This document shows, piece after piece, positions 16,456 to 25,600 of a stretch of DNA of 64,000 nucleotides. How positions within the stretch are numbered: the stretch's first letter is position 1; each line of letters starts with the position of its first letter. The stretch is from Bacillus_BD sp963787345. Lineage in GTDB: Bacteria > Bacillota > Bacilli > Bacillales > Cytobacillaceae. The stretch spans positions 434,001 to 498,000 of the forward strand of contig CAWBCW010000011.1 in the NCBI GenBank assembly GCA_963787345.1, in the 5' to 3' direction. The notes under the pieces were generated by a model, which was given only the letters and a program-made list of their open reading frames with translations, was not told the DNA's origin and ran no database searches. A program made the position numbers and the translations under genes.

Positions 16456-16739
16456 AATCGATTCAAGATGGTCTTTATAATTGGTTGACGATTAAAGTTG
16501 TTAGTGATGCTAGACCAGACGATATCGCTGCAACTGAAACAGAAGAGATGTTTCTTGAGCTATTAAAACAAGAGCATGGGATCTCAAATCTAATGATTGA
16601 ACATGACGAGGATTTTTATTTTGTTACATATCAAAAGGATGAACAACAAAGTCAAACGCGGTTTCCACGAGAGTTAATTGAAGTCATTTTAAACCAAATT
16701 AATGAAAGTCCAGACAAATTTCGAATTTATCCAAAGTAA
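16452..16739 (+). CDS. Conserved-looking hypothetical protein coupled to ylaH
   Basis: A 95-residue acidic soluble protein (MKSIQDGLYNWLTIKVV...). I do not recognise a family. Its start overlaps the ylaH stop by 4 bases, and the GAGGAGAAGG ribosome site lies in the ylaH 3' end, so it is a genuine second gene of a two-gene operon. The FYFVTYQKDE and TRFPRELIEVILNQI stretches suggest a mixed alpha/beta fold. B. subtilis has no gene at this place that I can match. Confidence 0.75.
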   Translation: MKSIQDGLYNWLTIKVVSDARPDDIAATETEEMFLELLKQEHGISNLMIEHDEDFYFVTYQKDEQQSQTRFPRELIEVILNQINESPDKFRIYPK

Positions 16740-16804
16740 AGTAAAATAGTTCTATTAATTAAGCGACTTATTATTTTTGTTGATGATTGTTAGTGCCGAT
16801 AAAA

Positions 16805-16841
16805 GATAAAAGACCCTTAGGAATTCTTAAGGTCTTTTATC
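16805..16841 (-). terminator. Bidirectional terminator between the ylaH unit and ylaI
   Basis: Near-perfect inverted repeat with outer stem GATAAAAGACC / GGTCTTTTATC and inner pairing around GAATTC. It lies 12 bases past the ylaI stop. Confidence 0.78.
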
Positions 16842-16852
16842 AACATATGTTC

Positions 16853-17056
16853 TTATGCCCAATCATCTTTCTGATTGTTACTCCTATATAAGTGGAAATT
16901 TCCTGTAGCAATTCTTTCTTCTGTTCTCTCGGAAATTCGATCGTAACAAGGTTGGCACATATAGGTGTAAATCGGCCGATTACGTAAGCGTTTTGCCTTG
17001 AATGAATCATCTTCAATGTTTTCGATTTTATCGCAAATAACGCATTTAACTTTCAT
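16853..17056 (-). CDS. ylaI: YlaI family protein (DUF2197), zinc-ribbon-like
   Basis: A 67-residue protein with two CxxC knuckles (CVICDK near residue 5 and CQPCYD near residue 34), typical of a small zinc ribbon. It matches Bacillus YlaI in size and position. Function unknown; a nucleic-acid or protein contact role is a guess from the fold. The start ATG at 17056 has an AGGTGC-type site. It converges on the ylaH operon. Confidence 0.85.
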   Translation of the reverse strand: MKVKCVICDKIENIEDDSFKAKRLRNRPIYTYMCQPCYDRISERTEERIATGNFHLYRSNNQKDDWA

Positions 17057-17266
17057 AATAGCACCTCAAATAATATACATTCAATGATCTGATTCAAAAT
17101 TAGATGGATTCGGAGTAAACATATCAATCATTTCTTGTATTTAATTATTTCTATTATATAGTATCTTTTTCTTTGTTACGAGTTTTTTTCGCTCACACTC
17201 TGTAAGTCCTTCCGTTGAAACGAATACGTTTTAATTATATGATTAGATTTGAAAGGAGGATTTTTG

Positions 17267-17722
17267 ATGGCAAACCTAATTGAACCTGAATTAACAAAAC
17301 CATTATTTGATTCTTTACAATCAGAACGATTTGCCCTTTTGTCTACGATTGATTCTGAAACAGGCAGTCCAATGATAAGGGCTATTTCCTGGTTATATGC
17401 AAAAGATATACACACGATATTTTTTGCAATTGATAATCGTTCTGAAATTGTCCGAAATATTCGAAGTAACGCTAAAGTGGTCCTAAATATTGTGGCATTA
17501 GAATCTACATACTCAATAAGCGGTGAAGCAATTATTAAACAAGACCCGATTGAGGATATCACTTTAAAACTATCTCTTATTCAATTAAATATAAGAGAGG
17601 TTAAAGATGCCATGTTTTATGGAGCAAAAATGACAAACATCCCTAAGTATGAAAAAACCTATGACTTAGAAGCAGCCAAAAGATTGGACGAACAAGTCAT
17701 GGGGGCTTTGAAAAAAGCTTAA
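17267..17722 (+). CDS. Pyridoxamine 5'-phosphate oxidase family protein
   Basis: A 151-residue flavin-binding split-barrel-type protein: FALLSTIDSETGSPMIRAISW near the N-terminus and NAKVVLNIVALES in the middle are typical of the PNPOx-like superfamily. It is short and lacks enough features to assign a substrate; it could bind FMN, F420-like cofactor or heme. The start ATG 17267 has a perfect AAAGGAGG site. It sits between ylaI and ylaJ, a place where B. subtilis has no such gene. The terminator begins inside the last three codons. Confidence 0.78.
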   Translation: MANLIEPELTKPLFDSLQSERFALLSTIDSETGSPMIRAISWLYAKDIHTIFFAIDNRSEIVRNIRSNAKVVLNIVALESTYSISGEAIIKQDPIEDITLKLSLIQLNIREVKDAMFYGAKMTNIPKYEKTYDLEAAKRLDEQVMGALKKA

Positions 17723-17744
17723 GTCTTTAGACTTAAGCTTTTTT
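17711..17744 (+). terminator. Terminator overlapping the end of the PNPOx-like gene
   Basis: Perfect 15-bp stem AAAAAAGCTTAAGTC / GACTTAAGCTTTTTT with a 4-base loop; it includes the last codons and the stop. It can also serve ylaJ on the other strand. Confidence 0.85.
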
Positions 17745-17760
17745 CAAGAAATGATATTTA

Positions 17761-18354
17761 TTATTTATGATGATTGGACTGTTCTTGTTGTTGATTTTCT
17801 AAATTTTGTTGATCTGATTTGTTTAATGTCTTTTTAGGTATTTCTGTTGGAGATAGTTTGTGTGGATCTTCCAAATCGGCTGGGATTTCCGGAATTAATC
17901 GTCCTGCAATATCAGCCAATTCATTCATGACTCCTTCAATCGGTTCTCCTTTCCTAATATCTTCACCTATTTCTCTTAAACGGGCATTCATGTCTGGGTC
18001 TGCTACTACAATTGCTCTTGCTCCGTGCGGATCATTTTTTAAACTCTCCGCCACCGAATACTTTATGGTTCCCACTTCAGAACGGTCTAAATCCTTATTT
18101 ACGTCAATTCCTACGATCGCATATTTACCTAAGACAACAGCTGTAGCATCATTGACCTTTGGTATACTTGCTGCTAAATCTGATAAATGTTTCGAAATTT
18201 GTTGGCCTGTTTGTTGATCAACATGCTCAATAGTACTATTTTTCACGTTAATTGGATTTTGATTAGAATCAATTCTCGCGGTTTTATCCTCTTTTCCTGT
18301 ACATCCAAATAAAATGAATAAACTAATGAAGAGCATAAAATATATTTTCACCAT
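17761..18354 (-). CDS. ylaJ: YhcN/YlaJ family sporulation lipoprotein
   Basis: A secreted lipoprotein: an N-terminal hydrophobic helix ends in a lipobox LFGC near residue 18. The YhcN/YlaJ domain follows (ATAVVLGKYAIVGIDV, then HGARAIVVADPDM), and the C-terminal 35 residues are a low-complexity, Gln/Asn-rich tail (NLENQQQEQSNHHK). Family members are found in the spore or forespore. The ATG at 18354 is best spaced from AAGGAG; an ATG at 18360 is also in frame. The role in germination or the spore coat is inferred from the family. Confidence 0.88.
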   Translation of the reverse strand: MVKIYFMLFISLFILFGCTGKEDKTARIDSNQNPINVKNSTIEHVDQQTGQQISKHLSDLAASIPKVNDATAVVLGKYAIVGIDVNKDLDRSEVGTIKYSVAESLKNDPHGARAIVVADPDMNARLREIGEDIRKGEPIEGVMNELADIAGRLIPEIPADLEDPHKLSPTEIPKKTLNKSDQQNLENQQQEQSNHHK

Positions 18355-18586
18355 TATCATCTCCTTATCTCTTATCTACACGCATTTCCTACAGAGTTTT
18401 AAAATCATTATTAGTTATTGTGCGAAATACCTTCTATCTTTATACGAGAAAACATATATTTTACCAAGGTTCAAACTCTTATGATTACAGCATAAATGAA
18501 GGGGTGTGAAATCCTGATAAAAGTAGTCTTCATTTATAAAGCTCTAATTGGAATAATTGTACAACTCTGCGTTAGGAGAACAGGGG

Positions 18587-18667
18587 ATGCTGTTATCCAT
18601 TAATAAAAAGAGAAAACGCATCACAGCAATTAAAACACATAGGAGCGGAGGGCATCAGCTTGAGTAA
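18587..18667 (+). CDS. Possible 26-residue basic leader peptide overlapping ylaK
   Basis: A short frame beginning MLLSINKKRKRITAIK and ending GGHQLE, with an AGGAG ribosome site 7 bases upstream of the ATG. Its stop (18665-18667) lies just inside the ylaK start region, so the two overlap by 8 bases in different frames. ylaK itself starts with TTG, so translation of this peptide could deliver ribosomes to it. No family is recognised. The rest of the 18355-18586 gap is AT-rich with nothing I can name. Confidence 0.35.
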   Translation: MLLSINKKRKRITAIKTHRSGGHQLE

Positions 18668-19988
18668 AATTTACGTGTTAGATACCAATGTGTTATTACA
18701 AGACCCATATGCCATTTATTCATTTGAAGATAATGATGTGATCATCCCAGCGGTTGTTCTTGAGGAAATAGATTCGAAAAAAAGATACATGGATGAAATT
18801 GGAAGAAATGCTAGACAAGTTGCCAGAATGATTGATGGAATGAGACGAATAGGCAGATTACATGAAGGGATTCCTCTTGAGAGTGGCGGGGATATTCGAA
18901 TTGAATTAAATCATCGGTCCTTTCATCAATTGCAGGAAATATTTATTGAAAAGACGAATGATAATCGCATTTTAGCTGTAGCAAAAAACTTATCATTAGA
19001 AGAAGAATCGAAGGAGAATGGCAAGCAAGTTATTTTAGTTAGTAAAGATGCGCTTGTAAGAGTCAAAGCGGATGCCATTGGATTATTATCAGAGGATTTT
19101 CTTAGTGATCGTGTTATTGAAAATGATCATATTTATACTGGTTTTCTAAATATTTTCATCAGTACAGAATTACTGAATCGTTTTTATGAGAAAGGCGAGC
19201 TGTTATTAACTGATGTTGCAAATCACCCTTTCTATCCAAATCAATTTATCCTATTAAAGGATGCGCTTGGTTCTTCATCCTCAGCAATCGGAATGGTTGA
19301 TCAGAGTGCGCAAAAGCTAAAAAAGTTAGTATTTGACCATGATCATATTTGGGGAATAAAGCCAAGGAATGTTCAACAAACAATGGCGGTTGAATTATTG
19401 CTGCGAAATGATATTCCGCTTGTTTCCTTAATTGGAAAAGCAGGTACAGGTAAGACATTATTGGCATTGGCTGCCGGGTTACTGCAGACGGAAGATTTGG
19501 GTGATTATAAAAAGTTACTTGTGGCAAGGCCAATTGTTCCTGTAGGGAAAGATCTCGGGTATTTACCTGGTGAAAAACAAGAGAAATTACGACCATGGAT
19601 GCAACCTATTTATGATAACTTAGAATACTTATTTAACGCAAAAAAACCAGGGGAACTAGAAGCGATTTTAGCTGGAATGGGTTCAATTGAAGTTGAAGCA
19701 TTAACTTATATACGGGGAAGAAGCATCCCTGATCAATACATCATTATCGATGAGGCACAAAATTTAACGAAGCATGAAGTCAAGACGATTTTAACGAGGG
19801 TTGGAGAAGGCAGTAAAATCGTTTTAATGGGGGATCCTGAACAAATTGATCATCCTTATTTAGATGCATATAATAACGGCCTTACATACGTGGTCGAGAA
19901 GTTTAAAGATCAAAATATAGCTGGACATGTAAAGCTGGTAAAAGGAGAAAGGTCTGGGTTGGCTCAATTGGCAGCAGATTTATTATAA
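18660..19988 (+). CDS. ylaK: PhoH-like protein YlaK (PIN domain plus PhoH ATPase)
   Basis: A 442-residue fusion. The N-terminal PIN nuclease-like domain (residues 1-150) has the acidic VLDTNVLLQDP and VLEEIDSKK motifs. The C-terminal PhoH-type P-loop ATPase has Walker A GKAGTGKT (259-266) and Walker B IIIDEAQN. PIN-PhoH proteins are predicted ATP-driven RNA helicase/nucleases. The start TTG at 18660 follows GGAGCGGAGGG. Synteny with ylaJ and ylaL supports the name. Confidence 0.93.
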   Translation: MSKIYVLDTNVLLQDPYAIYSFEDNDVIIPAVVLEEIDSKKRYMDEIGRNARQVARMIDGMRRIGRLHEGIPLESGGDIRIELNHRSFHQLQEIFIEKTNDNRILAVAKNLSLEEESKENGKQVILVSKDALVRVKADAIGLLSEDFLSDRVIENDHIYTGFLNIFISTELLNRFYEKGELLLTDVANHPFYPNQFILLKDALGSSSSAIGMVDQSAQKLKKLVFDHDHIWGIKPRNVQQTMAVELLLRNDIPLVSLIGKAGTGKTLLALAAGLLQTEDLGDYKKLLVARPIVPVGKDLGYLPGEKQEKLRPWMQPIYDNLEYLFNAKKPGELEAILAGMGSIEVEALTYIRGRSIPDQYIIIDEAQNLTKHEVKTILTRVGEGSKIVLMGDPEQIDHPYLDAYNNGLTYVVEKFKDQNIAGHVKLVKGERSGLAQLAADLL

Positions 19989-20000
19989 GGGCGGATAAAT

Positions 20001-20036
20001 TAAAGGAGAAAAAGTCTACGCTTTTTCTCCTTTAAG
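20001..20036 (-). terminator. Hairpin between ylaK and ylaL
   Basis: Perfect 15-bp stem TTAAAGGAGAAAAAG / CTTTTTCTCCTTTAA with a 6-base loop, between converging genes. The flanks are not T-runs, but the stem ends in A/T stretches; likely a shared terminator. Confidence 0.65.
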
Positions 20037-20054
20037 TACGAAGTGTGTACGACT

Positions 20055-20555
20055 CTATTCAATTTTAAAGCCTGTAACATTTTTAATCGGCAGATCTTTG
20101 TTGCTACCATCTTTAAAATAGAGGTGAACGGGTCCATCTTCTCTTAGGGGTTTTCCGTTATCGGAAAAACAAAGAACTAGTTCATTTCCTTTTGCTAAAG
20201 GAAATGAATAGTTTTGCTCGCGTGTTTCAATTACAATTTCTTTTGCTTCATTATTCGGTTCTGAATTTTGTAAAAAGGGGTGGAAGGAGATTCCGAATGT
20301 TCCGGTTAATAAAGTCTCTTTCAAAAACTTTCTACTATTCGTTTTCTCTTGAACAGGTATCGCAGCACCCTCAATGATTTCACGATCCCAATGCTTTGAT
20401 ATAGATTTTGTATACTCTTCAAGCTGATTATTATCAGTCGTTCCTTCATCAAAAAAAGTATGTAGTTCTGCTTTGCGGTCATCAAAAATCCATACACTAG
20501 GATCTAACGTAATCGTAAATTTCACATTGCCATATATTTGAATGATATTTTCCAT
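20055..20555 (-). CDS. ylaL: YlaL family protein
   Basis: A 166-residue protein beginning MENIIQIYGNVKFTITLDPSVWIFDDRK in outline, with a conserved KGNELVLCFSDNGKPLREDGPVHLYF-like core. It matches Bacillus YlaL by position and size. Function unknown; some databases name it a peptidyl-prolyl isomerase, but I see no such motif. The start ATG has a strong AGAGGAGG site. Confidence 0.82.
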   Translation of the reverse strand: MENIIQIYGNVKFTITLDPSVWIFDDRKAELHTFFDEGTTDNNQLEEYTKSISKHWDREIIEGAAIPVQEKTNSRKFLKETLLTGTFGISFHPFLQNSEPNNEAKEIVIETREQNYSFPLAKGNELVLCFSDNGKPLREDGPVHLYFKDGSNKDLPIKNVTGFKIE

Positions 20556-20703
20556 TATTTCCTCCTCTAGATGTAGCTTTATCTAATCTACTTTATCTAT
20601 TTTATGAAATGTTACATTATTTTTATTCTTGCAACAATTATACTCCTAAACATGGTAACTGTCATGAAAAGTGAATTTGAATTAAATGTAATTGTCGTAT
20701 ATC

Positions 20704-20732
20704 TTGCTTTTTTTACATATAAAGGATAAAAT
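20704..20732 (+). promoter_or_regulatory. Putative promoter of ylaN
   Basis: TTGCTT, 17-base spacer, TAAAAT, about 43 bases before the ylaN start. Confidence 0.55.
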
Positions 20733-20774
20733 TTATTAGAATGAATATTTGATCGGATTTGGAGGGGGACAATC

Positions 20775-21056
20775 TTGACTTCTGAAACGACTCTTGATTA
20801 TCAGGTAAGAGCAAGTTCATTGTTAAAGTCAGATGCAGAAAAAATTCTTCAACTTATAAAAGTTCAGATGGACAATCTGACTATGCCGCAATGTCCACTC
20901 TATGAAGATGTATTAGATACGCAGATGTTTGGACTTTCTCGCGAGATCGATTTTGCTGTAAGATTAGGTTTAATGGATGAAGTTGAAGGTAAAAAACTTT
21001 TAAATGACTTGGAAAAAGAATTATTGTTGTTACACCAGTCGATTCTAAAAAAATAA
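20775..21056 (+). CDS. ylaN: YlaN family protein (UPF0358), iron-linked Fur partner
   Basis: A 93-residue helical protein starting at TTG 20775 (GGAGGGG site). The core LYEDVLDTQMFGLSREIDFAVRLGL is characteristic of YlaN. In B. subtilis and Staphylococcus, YlaN is needed for growth at low iron and has been reported to bind the repressor Fur and relieve its repression. It sits directly upstream of ftsW, as in B. subtilis, but with its own promoter and terminator. Confidence 0.93.
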   Translation: MTSETTLDYQVRASSLLKSDAEKILQLIKVQMDNLTMPQCPLYEDVLDTQMFGLSREIDFAVRLGLMDEVEGKKLLNDLEKELLLLHQSILKK

Positions 21057-21064
21057 ACCTGAAG

Positions 21065-21099
21065 ACTCAAACAATGAAGTGCCTTGTTTGAGTTTTTTT
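21065..21099 (+). terminator. Terminator of ylaN
   Basis: 10-bp stem ACTCAAACAA / TTGTTTGAGT followed by a run of T. Confidence 0.85.
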
Positions 21100-21285
21100 A
21101 TCTTAAAGTTGACGAATGTAAAGGGACGATATATGTGATAAAAATAAAATTACATATTGCGTCTGTTTTTATAAACTAGTATGATATAAAAAATACATAT
21201 TAAACTTTAGTGTTTCTTTCTGTCGGTCTAATGATAGTATAATAGAATAATAATTTTACAATAAGTTTAATGAGGGATAGGATAG

Positions 21286-22494
21286 ATGTTAAAAAAAATT
21301 TTAAAATCATATGATTATTCTATCGTAGTTGTCATGGTTCTCTTGATCATATTCGGTTTAATTATGGTGTATAGTGCAAGTATGGTTTGGGCTGTTCAGC
21401 GATATGGTTTTGAGAGTGATTATTTTTACCAAAGACAAAAAGTTCATATTATTTTCTCATTGTTAGTCTTTGTTTTTATTGCTTTTATTCCGTATAAAAT
21501 TTTCCAAAGTAATAAAATCCTTATCCCTATGGTGGTTATTTCACTTGTTGGTTTAGCTGGACTTTTCGTTTTTGGCCACGTGGCAGGGAATGCTCAAAGT
21601 TGGTTTAAAATTGGAGCCTCGAGTTTGCAGCCATCGGAATTTGTCAAATTATGTGTTATCATATACCTATCTGCCGTTTATGCAAAAAAACAAACGTATA
21701 TTAATGAATTTAATAAAGGGGTTGTACCTCCCCTTGCTTATTTAGTTCTTGTTCTCGTGTTTGTAGCAATTCAACCGGATGTAGGGACAGCTGCGATTAT
21801 TTTTATCATTGCAAGTACGCTCGTTTTCTCCTCTGGAATGAGCTACAGGAATATTTTTAAGCTGGGTGGTTTTGTATTAGCGCTTGCTATTCCTGCAATC
21901 CTTTTAGTAAAGGATCAGTTGTTTTCAGATGTCCGATTAGGCAGAATATCAGCCTTTCAAGATCCCTTTGTTGATGAGCAGGGGTTTGGATGGCAATTGG
22001 CAAATTCATATATTGCATTAGGAACTGGCGGAGTTCGCGGCTTAGGCCTTGGACAAAGCGTTCAAAAGTTAGGTTATTTACCGGAATCCCACACAGATTT
22101 TATTATGGCAGTGATTGCTGAGGAACTAGGTATACTCGGTGTTGCATTTGTATTGCTATGCTTAGGATATATTGTGTTAAGAGGGATATGGATCGGACTA
22201 AAGTGTAAGGACCCATTTGGCAGTTTGTTGGCGATTGGAATCTCTTCTATGATTGGAATTCAATCTTTTATCAATTTAGGAGGCATTTCTGGTGTTATTC
22301 CATTAACAGGTGTGCCGTTGCCGTTCGTTAGCTATGGCGGATCTTCCTTATTGCAGTTATGTATTTCGATGGGGATATTAGTGAATATTTCCATGTTTGT
22401 GAATTATGAGCAAACATACAAAGAGAAAGATCGTAAAAAACAGCCAGAATCTTCAAAGTCATTTACAAAAAGACAATATTCAATTCGTAAATAA
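21286..22494 (+). CDS. ftsW: Septal peptidoglycan glycosyltransferase FtsW
   Basis: SEDS-family integral membrane protein that polymerises lipid II at the division septum with its partner PBP2B. About ten membrane segments are visible. Signatures are GLIMVYSAS, SLQPSEFVKL, QPDVGTA, PESHTDFIMAVIAEELG and the C-terminal PLPFVSYGGSS. At 402 residues it matches B. subtilis FtsW (403). It differs from the second SEDS protein here (SpoVE, 60875) by its charged 25-residue C-terminal tail. A TATAAT at 21238 lies about 45 bases upstream. Confidence 0.95.
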   Translation: MLKKILKSYDYSIVVVMVLLIIFGLIMVYSASMVWAVQRYGFESDYFYQRQKVHIIFSLLVFVFIAFIPYKIFQSNKILIPMVVISLVGLAGLFVFGHVAGNAQSWFKIGASSLQPSEFVKLCVIIYLSAVYAKKQTYINEFNKGVVPPLAYLVLVLVFVAIQPDVGTAAIIFIIASTLVFSSGMSYRNIFKLGGFVLALAIPAILLVKDQLFSDVRLGRISAFQDPFVDEQGFGWQLANSYIALGTGGVRGLGLGQSVQKLGYLPESHTDFIMAVIAEELGILGVAFVLLCLGYIVLRGIWIGLKCKDPFGSLLAIGISSMIGIQSFINLGGISGVIPLTGVPLPFVSYGGSSLLQLCISMGILVNISMFVNYEQTYKEKDRKKQPESSKSFTKRQYSIRK

Positions 22495-22522
22495 GTGCAG
22501 GGGATTTATCCCCTCACTTTTT
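22495..22522 (+). terminator. Terminator of ftsW
   Basis: Stem AGGGGAT / ATCCCCT within a wider GTG...CAC pairing, directly after the stop, followed by a T-run. Confidence 0.75.
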
Positions 22523-22668
22523 AATATAGGTTTTCATTAATACATGTTATTGACAGCTAAGTTAATAATATAGGGAGAATTAATTCCAATCTAAATATGT
22601 GGAAGTAAGTTAATGAAGCCAATAAATACAAAAGATATAAATAATTTAGTAAAGACGGGGTGTTAAAT

Positions 22669-25600
22669 ATGACCAGACGCATCAATAAAGTGTTAGTTGC
22701 AAATCGGGGTGAAATTGCAATAAGAGTTTTCAGGGCTTGCAGTGAGTTAAATATTCGCACTGTTGCGATTTATTCAAAAGAGGATTCAAGCTCTTTGCAC
22801 CGTTATAAAGCGGATGAGGCATACCTTGTTGGAGAAGGAAAAAAACCGATTGATGCTTATCTAGATATTGAAGGAATCATTGAAATTGCTAAAAATAGTG
22901 ATGTAGATGCTATTCATCCAGGATATGGATTCTTATCAGAAAACATTCAATTCGCTAAAAGATGTGAGGAAGAAGGAATTATCTTTGTTGGTCCAAAATC
23001 CGAGCATCTTGATATGTTTGGTGACAAAGTAAAAGCAAGAGACCAAGCAATCAAAGCGAATATTCCAGTCATTCCTGGAACGGATGGCCCAGTCCAAGGC
23101 TTAGAAGAAGTACGAAGCTTCGGTGAAAAACATGGTTATCCGATTATCATTAAAGCGTCACTAGGCGGCGGCGGCCGTGGAATGAGAATTGTCAATAATG
23201 CTGAGGAAGTATCAGAAGCTTATGATCGTGCAAAATCAGAGGCAAAAGCAGCTTTTGGCAATGATGAAGTTTATGTAGAGAAATATATTAATAAACCAAA
23301 ACATATTGAAGTCCAAATTTTTGGTGATTCCCACGGAAACATTGTTCATTTATTTGAGAGAGATTGTTCAATCCAACGTCGTCACCAAAAAGTAGTTGAA
23401 ATTGCTCCAAGCGTTTCTTTACCGCTTCAATTAAGAAAAGATATTTGTGAGGCAGCTGTTAGCTTGATGAAGAATGTGAGCTACTTGAATGCCGGAACAG
23501 TAGAGTTTTTAGTTTCAGATGGTGAGTTTTATTTCATTGAAGTGAATCCTCGCGTTCAAGTTGAGCACACGATAACAGAAATGATTACGGGAATCGATAT
23601 TGTTCAAACTCAGATTCTTATAGCAGAAGGATTTGAAATATTTGGCAGTGAAATTGATATTCCTAAACAAGAAGATATCCGTGTAAGTGGATATGCCATC
23701 CAATCACGTGTTACAACAGAGGACCCATTAAATAACTTTATGCCTGATACAGGAAGAATAAATGCATATCGTTCTGGTGGTGGATTTGGAGTTCGGTTAG
23801 ATGCAGGAAATGCTTTCCAGGGATCTGTGATTACTCCTTTCTATGATTCGTTGCTTGTGAAGGTAACGACACATGCACATACATTTGAACAAGCTGTTTC
23901 TAAAATGATCCGAAACCTACAAGAGTTTCGAATCAGAGGAATTAAAACGAATATTCCATTTTTAATCAATGTAGTTGAACATGATAAATTCCAAAAAGGG
24001 GATTACAATACATCTTTTATTGATGAAACCCCAGAATTATTTACTTTTGCGAACCGAAAAGACCGAGGAACTAAATTGCTTAATTATATTGGAAATGTAA
24101 CGATCAATGGATTTCCTGGGATCGAACAAAAGAAAAGACCTGTCTTCGATAAACCAAGAATTCCAAAAGTGTCTTCCAATGTTGAATTGAAAAACGGGAC
24201 GAAACAAATCTTAGATCAACAGGGTGCAGATGGACTTGTTCAATGGGTTAAAAGTCAGAACAACGTATTGTTAACAGATACGACTTTCCGTGATGCACAC
24301 CAATCCTTGTTAGCTACAAGGGTAAGAACAAATGATTTCAAACAAATTGCAGATCCAACAGCGAAACTCCTTCCAGAATTATTCTCGCTTGAAATGTGGG
24401 GAGGGGCAACATTTGATGTTGCTTATAATTTCTTGAAGGAAGATCCATGGGAGCGTTTAGCAACATTAAGAAAACAAATCCCAAATGTCATGTTCCAAAT
24501 GTTACTAAGATCAGCGAATGCAGTCGGGTATAAAAATTACCCAGATAATGTCATCCGAGAATTTGTTGAAAAATCAGCTCATACAGGTATTGATGTTTTC
24601 CGTATTTTTGATAGCTTAAACTGGGTAAAAGGAATGGAAGTTGCGATTGATGCAGTAAGACAAACGGGAAAAATTGCAGAAGCGGCTGTATGTTACACTG
24701 GTGATATTTTGGATCCTTCAAGACCGAAATATGATATCAATTATTACAAAAACATTGCCAAGGAATTAGAATCGCAAGGGGCTCATATTCTGGCAATTAA
24801 AGATATGGCTGGATTATTAAAACCTGAATCTGCCTATCGATTGATTTCAGAGTTAAAAGAAACGGTTGATATTCCAATCCATCTTCATACGCATGATACG
24901 AGTGGAAATGGTATTTATACGTATGCAAAAGCAATTGAAGCAGGTGTAGATATTGTTGACACAGCGATAAGTTCTATGGCAGGACATACATCTCAACCAA
25001 GTGCAAACACATTATATTATGCTCTACAAGGTTCAGAACGTCAGCCGGATGTAAATATTAAAGGACTTGAAACGTTATCTCATTATTGGGAGGATGTTCG
25101 TAAATATTATCAAGACTTTGAATCAGGTATGAATGCACCGCTTTCAGAAGTTTACGAACATGAAATGCCAGGAGGTCAATATAGTAACTTGCAACAGCAA
25201 GCAAAAGCAGTTGGCCTTGGGGATGAATGGGACGAAGTAAAAGAGATGTATGCAAGAGTAAATAGAATGTTTGGTGATATTGTTAAAGTAACTCCATCTT
25301 CTAAAGTTGTTGGAGATATGGCGTTATTTATGGTTCGAAATAACCTAACAGAGGAAGATGTTTTAACGAAAGGTCAAAGCATTGATTTCCCTGATTCAGT
25401 TGTTGAATTATTAATGGGATACCTTGGACAACCACAAGACGGTTGGCCGCAAGAATTACAGAAAGTTGTCTTAAAAGGCAAAGAACCGATTACTGTCCGT
25501 CCAGGAGAGTTACTAGAAAACATCGATTTCGATGCGTTGAGATCTGAACTAAATCAAGAGATCGGTAGAGAAGCAACTGAATTAGACGTATTGGCATATG

